Shown here: positions 61,925-64,000 of the stretch, piece after piece | Position numbering within the stretch: position 1 is the first letter of the stretch | How the letters are laid out: each line of letters opens with the position of its first letter | Source: Rhizobium sp. L1K21 | GTDB taxonomy: Bacteria > Pseudomonadota > Alphaproteobacteria > Rhizobiales > Rhizobiaceae | Length of the DNA stretch: 64,000 bases | Direction: 5' to 3' | Assembly (NCBI RefSeq): GCF_024055895.1 | Contig: NZ_JAMXLE010000001.1 | Location: 1,488,001 to 1,552,000 of the forward strand | The notes under the pieces: model-generated | Databases searched by the model: none | What the model was told of the DNA's origin: nothing | What the model saw: the letters and a program-made list of their open reading frames with translations, nothing else | Translations under genes and position numbers: made by a program

Positions 61925-64000
61925 GAAAGCGGATCGCCTCGTCACGCCGGTGGAGGTAAAGTAGCGTTCTGAGCGCTTTGCCGCGTTCGCTTTCCAGGTT
62001 TTCATCTCTTTCGGTCATCAGCGCGGCGTCCTTGCGGGCAATTTCCAGAAGATCGCCATGCGCCTCCAAGCTCGCCAGTTGAAAGCCGGGCGTGCCGGAT
62101 TGCCGGGTTCCCAGGAGCTCGCCTTCTCCACGCAAACGCAGGTCTTCTTCAGCGATGACAAAGCCATCCTCCGTGTCGCGCATGATTTTCAGCCTTGCCT
62201 GGCCATTTTCACTGATTGGTGACTTGTAGACGAGAATACACGTGGAAGCCTCCGTTCCGCGGCCCACCCGCCCGCGCAACTGGTGGAGCTGCGCAAGCCC
62301 GAAGCGTTCTGCATGCTCGATGACCATGATCGAAGCGTCCGGTACGTCCACGCCCACTTCAATAACTGTGGTCGCCACAAGGAGGCGGGTGTCGCCATTT
62401 TTGAAGGCGAGCATGGCCGCATCCTTTTCGGTGGCTGACATACGGCCATGCACAAGCCCGATCGCCTTGCCGAATTCTCGCTGCAAAAGCTCGAAGCGTT
62501 TTTCGGCGGGCATGAGGTCAGATACATCCGATTCCTCGACCAAGGGGCAAATCCAATAGGCCTTGCGTCCCTCTGCGATCGCCGCTTTCAATCTGGCGAC
62601 GACGTCACCAAGACGTTCGAGCGGGACGATGGCTGTGGTCACCGGTTGGCGACCTGCCGGTTTTTCGGTCAGGCGGGAGACATCCATATCGCCGAACGCT
62701 GCCAGGACCAAAGTGCGCGGGATAGGGGTGGCGGTCATCACGAGCATGTGGGGTGCTGCACCCTTTGCCGTGAGTGACAAGCGCTGGTGGACGCCGAAGC
62801 GGTGTTGCTCATCGACAATGGCGAGCCGCAATTTGTGATAACTTACATTGTCCTGGAACAGTGCATGCGTGCCGATAATCATCTGGGCCTCGCCGGAGGC
62901 AATGCGGGCGGTAATTTCCTCACGCTCGCGCCCCTTGTTGCGGCCGGTCAGGATTTCCACCCCAATTCCGGCAGCCGCAGTCATCCTGGTGATGGTTTCA
63001 AAATGCTGCCGCGCCAGGATTTCGGTTGGCGCCATTAAAACGGCTTGTCCGCCATCTTCGACAACCGCCGCCATGGCCATCAAGGCAACGGCAGTTTTAC
63101 CGGAGCCGACGTCACCTTGAAGAAGGCGCAACATCCGGTCATTGCCAGCCATGTCTTTCACGATGGCTGCCACGGCGTCCTCCTGACTTCCGGTGAGCGA
63201 GAAGGGCAGGGCTTGGCGTATTCTGGCCGACAAATTGCCCGTCGCGTGAACGGGAATGCCTGCGGCTTTTCTCAGTTTTCGCCGCACCAGGGTCAGTGAA
63301 ATCTGGCCTGCCAGAAATTCGTCATAGGCGAGCCTTCGACGGGCGGGTGTCTGCAGATCGGCATCGGCCGCATCACGCGGAAAATGCAGCTGCATGACGC
63401 TTTCGTGAAAGGATGGAAAGCTCTGGCGACGAATGAGTTCCGGATCGAGCCATTCTGATAGCTCCGGAGCGCGTTCTGTTGCCGCGATGATGGCTTTTCT
63501 CAGCGCTTTTGGAGCCAGGCCGCCGGTGAGCGGGTAAACCGGCTCGACCAAGGGCATCTCCTCTTCCTTGTCGACCGTGGTCACGTAGTCCGGGTGAACC
63601 ATGGAGGCGCGGCCATTGAACCAATCGATCTTGCCGCTCACGATGACCTCTTCGCCTATGGGCAAAGATTTCTCCAGCCATTGGGCCTTGCCGCGAAAAT
63701 AGACCAGGGACAGTTCACCGGTGTCATCGTGAATGAAGACGCGATAGGGAACCTGGCTCTTGCCGCGCGGTGGCGGCTGATGCCGATCCACATGTCCTCT
63801 GATGGTGACAATGCCGCCTTGCGGGGACAGGGCTATACCCGGCTGATGTCTGCGATCGATGACCGAATGGGGCAGGTGAAACAGAAGATCGACAACGCGG
63901 CAATCCTCCACACTTTCGCGCCCCAGCAGGCGCGCGTAAAAGTCGCCCGTTCGCGGTCCGATACCGGGCAGTGTGGACAGGGGGGCAAAAAGCGGATCAA
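61911..64000 (-). CDS. recG: ATP-dependent DNA helicase RecG (5'-truncated by window edge)
   Basis: A branch-migration helicase that reverses stalled replication forks. The frame stays open to base 64000, where the residues DPLFAPLSTLPGIGPRTGDFYARL are read; the start is therefore just outside the window. Visible are the wedge OB domain (VTIRGHVDRHQPPPRGKSQVPYRV), Walker A LLQGDVGSGKTAVAL, DEQHRFGVHQR, TATPIPRTL, and the C-terminal helicase motifs DVPDASIMVIEHAERFGLAQLHQLRGRVGRG. The usual length of about 700 residues implies that only a few residues are missing. Confidence 0.96.
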   Translation of the reverse strand, partial: DPLFAPLSTLPGIGPRTGDFYARLLGRESVEDCRVVDLLFHLPHSVIDRRHQPGIALSPQGGIVTIRGHVDRHQPPPRGKSQVPYRVFIHDDTGELSLVYFRGKAQWLEKSLPIGEEVIVSGKIDWFNGRASMVHPDYVTTVDKEEEMPLVEPVYPLTGGLAPKALRKAIIAATERAPELSEWLDPELIRRQSFPSFHESVMQLHFPRDAADADLQTPARRRLAYDEFLAGQISLTLVRRKLRKAAGIPVHATGNLSARIRQALPFSLTGSQEDAVAAIVKDMAGNDRMLRLLQGDVGSGKTAVALMAMAAVVEDGGQAVLMAPTEILARQHFETITRMTAAAGIGVEILTGRNKGREREEITARIASGEAQMIIGTHALFQDNVSYHKLRLAIVDEQHRFGVHQRLSLTAKGAAPHMLVMTATPIPRTLVLAAFGDMDVSRLTEKPAGRQPVTTAIVPLERLGDVVARLKAAIAEGRKAYWICPLVEESDVSDLMPAEKRFELLQREFGKAIGLVHGRMSATEKDAAMLAFKNGDTRLLVATTVIEVGVDVPDASIMVIEHAERFGLAQLHQLRGRVGRGTEASTCILVYKSPISENGQARLKIMRDTEDGFVIAEEDLRLRGEGELLGTRQSGTPGFQLASLEAHGDLLEIARKDAALMTERDENLESERGKALRTLLYLHRRDEAIRFLRAG

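Noticed and set aside
1-64000. CRISPR arrays, prophage, toxin-antitoxin or defence systems
   Set aside because: I saw no regularly spaced repeats, phage structural genes, paired small toxin-antitoxin genes or known defence domains in any part of the window.

Overview
The window reads as a chromosomal segment of an alphaproteobacterium of the order Hyphomicrobiales (Rhizobiales), most like the Brucellaceae (Brucella/Ochrobactrum and relatives). This rests on four things seen here: the bamA-lpxD-fabZ-lpxA-lpxB block, an adjacent divK-pleD cell-cycle pair, a phosphatidylcholine synthase of the Pcs type, and direct-repeat SOS boxes of the GTTC-N7-GTTC form. The species assignment is inference from recognised protein families; no database search was possible.

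Layout. 1-5.0 kb: outer-membrane assembly and lipid A synthesis (bamA end, lpxD, fabZ, lpxA, lpxB), closed by a bidirectional terminator against gltA. 5.0-9.8 kb: gltA (-), comEC (+) and lexA (-) with its own SOS box. 9.9-21.7 kb: the most accessory-looking part. It holds a PucR-type regulator divergent from a Baeyer-Villiger monooxygenase / alpha-beta hydrolase / SDR cassette, a DUF1214/DUF1254 membrane pair, and a TetR regulator divergent from a tripartite RND efflux operon with two lipoprotein adaptors (TriABC architecture). 21.9-31.2 kb: a 28-codon membrane peptide gene, dnaE, an L,D-transpeptidase, an SOS-box dinB, a HAD hydrolase, a DUF3572 protein, divK and pleD. 31.2-31.9 kb is non-coding and holds inverted repeats and a candidate terminated small RNA. 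31.9-42.2 kb: a long minus-strand informational and envelope run (plsY, dprA, topA, rnr, DUF983, NUDIX, MFS, rpmG), preceded by a PagL-like lipid A deacylase. 42.6-47.9 kb: a branched-chain amino acid ABC operon and tRNA-Lys(TTT). 48-52.4 kb: ccdA, an AEC carrier, a UbiH-type hydroxylase, pcs and a purine-type deaminase. 52.5-57.3 kb: a BMP-type nucleoside/purine ABC importer, divergent from the deaminase. 57.4-64 kb: glmU, glmS, a small secreted PEBP-like protein, a DUF502 membrane protein and the 3' part of recG.

How the parts work together. Envelope biogenesis recurs: BamA, LpxD/A/B, FabZ, PagL, PlsY, Pcs, GlmU/GlmS and the L,D-transpeptidase. DNA maintenance is the second theme: LexA, DinB, DnaE, TopA, DprA, ComEC and RecG. 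Two of these, lexA and dinB, carry visible SOS boxes, so a small LexA regulon can be read directly from the window. Import and salvage of amino acids and purines form a third theme.

I found no phage, insertion sequence, CRISPR array or dedicated defence island. The most notable signals are the absence of an lpxI-like gene between lpxA and lpxB, the near-perfect operator laid over back-to-back promoters of the RND pump, the structured RNA candidate between pleD and rpmG, a plsY ribosome-binding site buried in a terminator stem, a DinB with an N-terminal four-cysteine motif, and the monooxygenase/hydrolase/dehydrogenase cassette.
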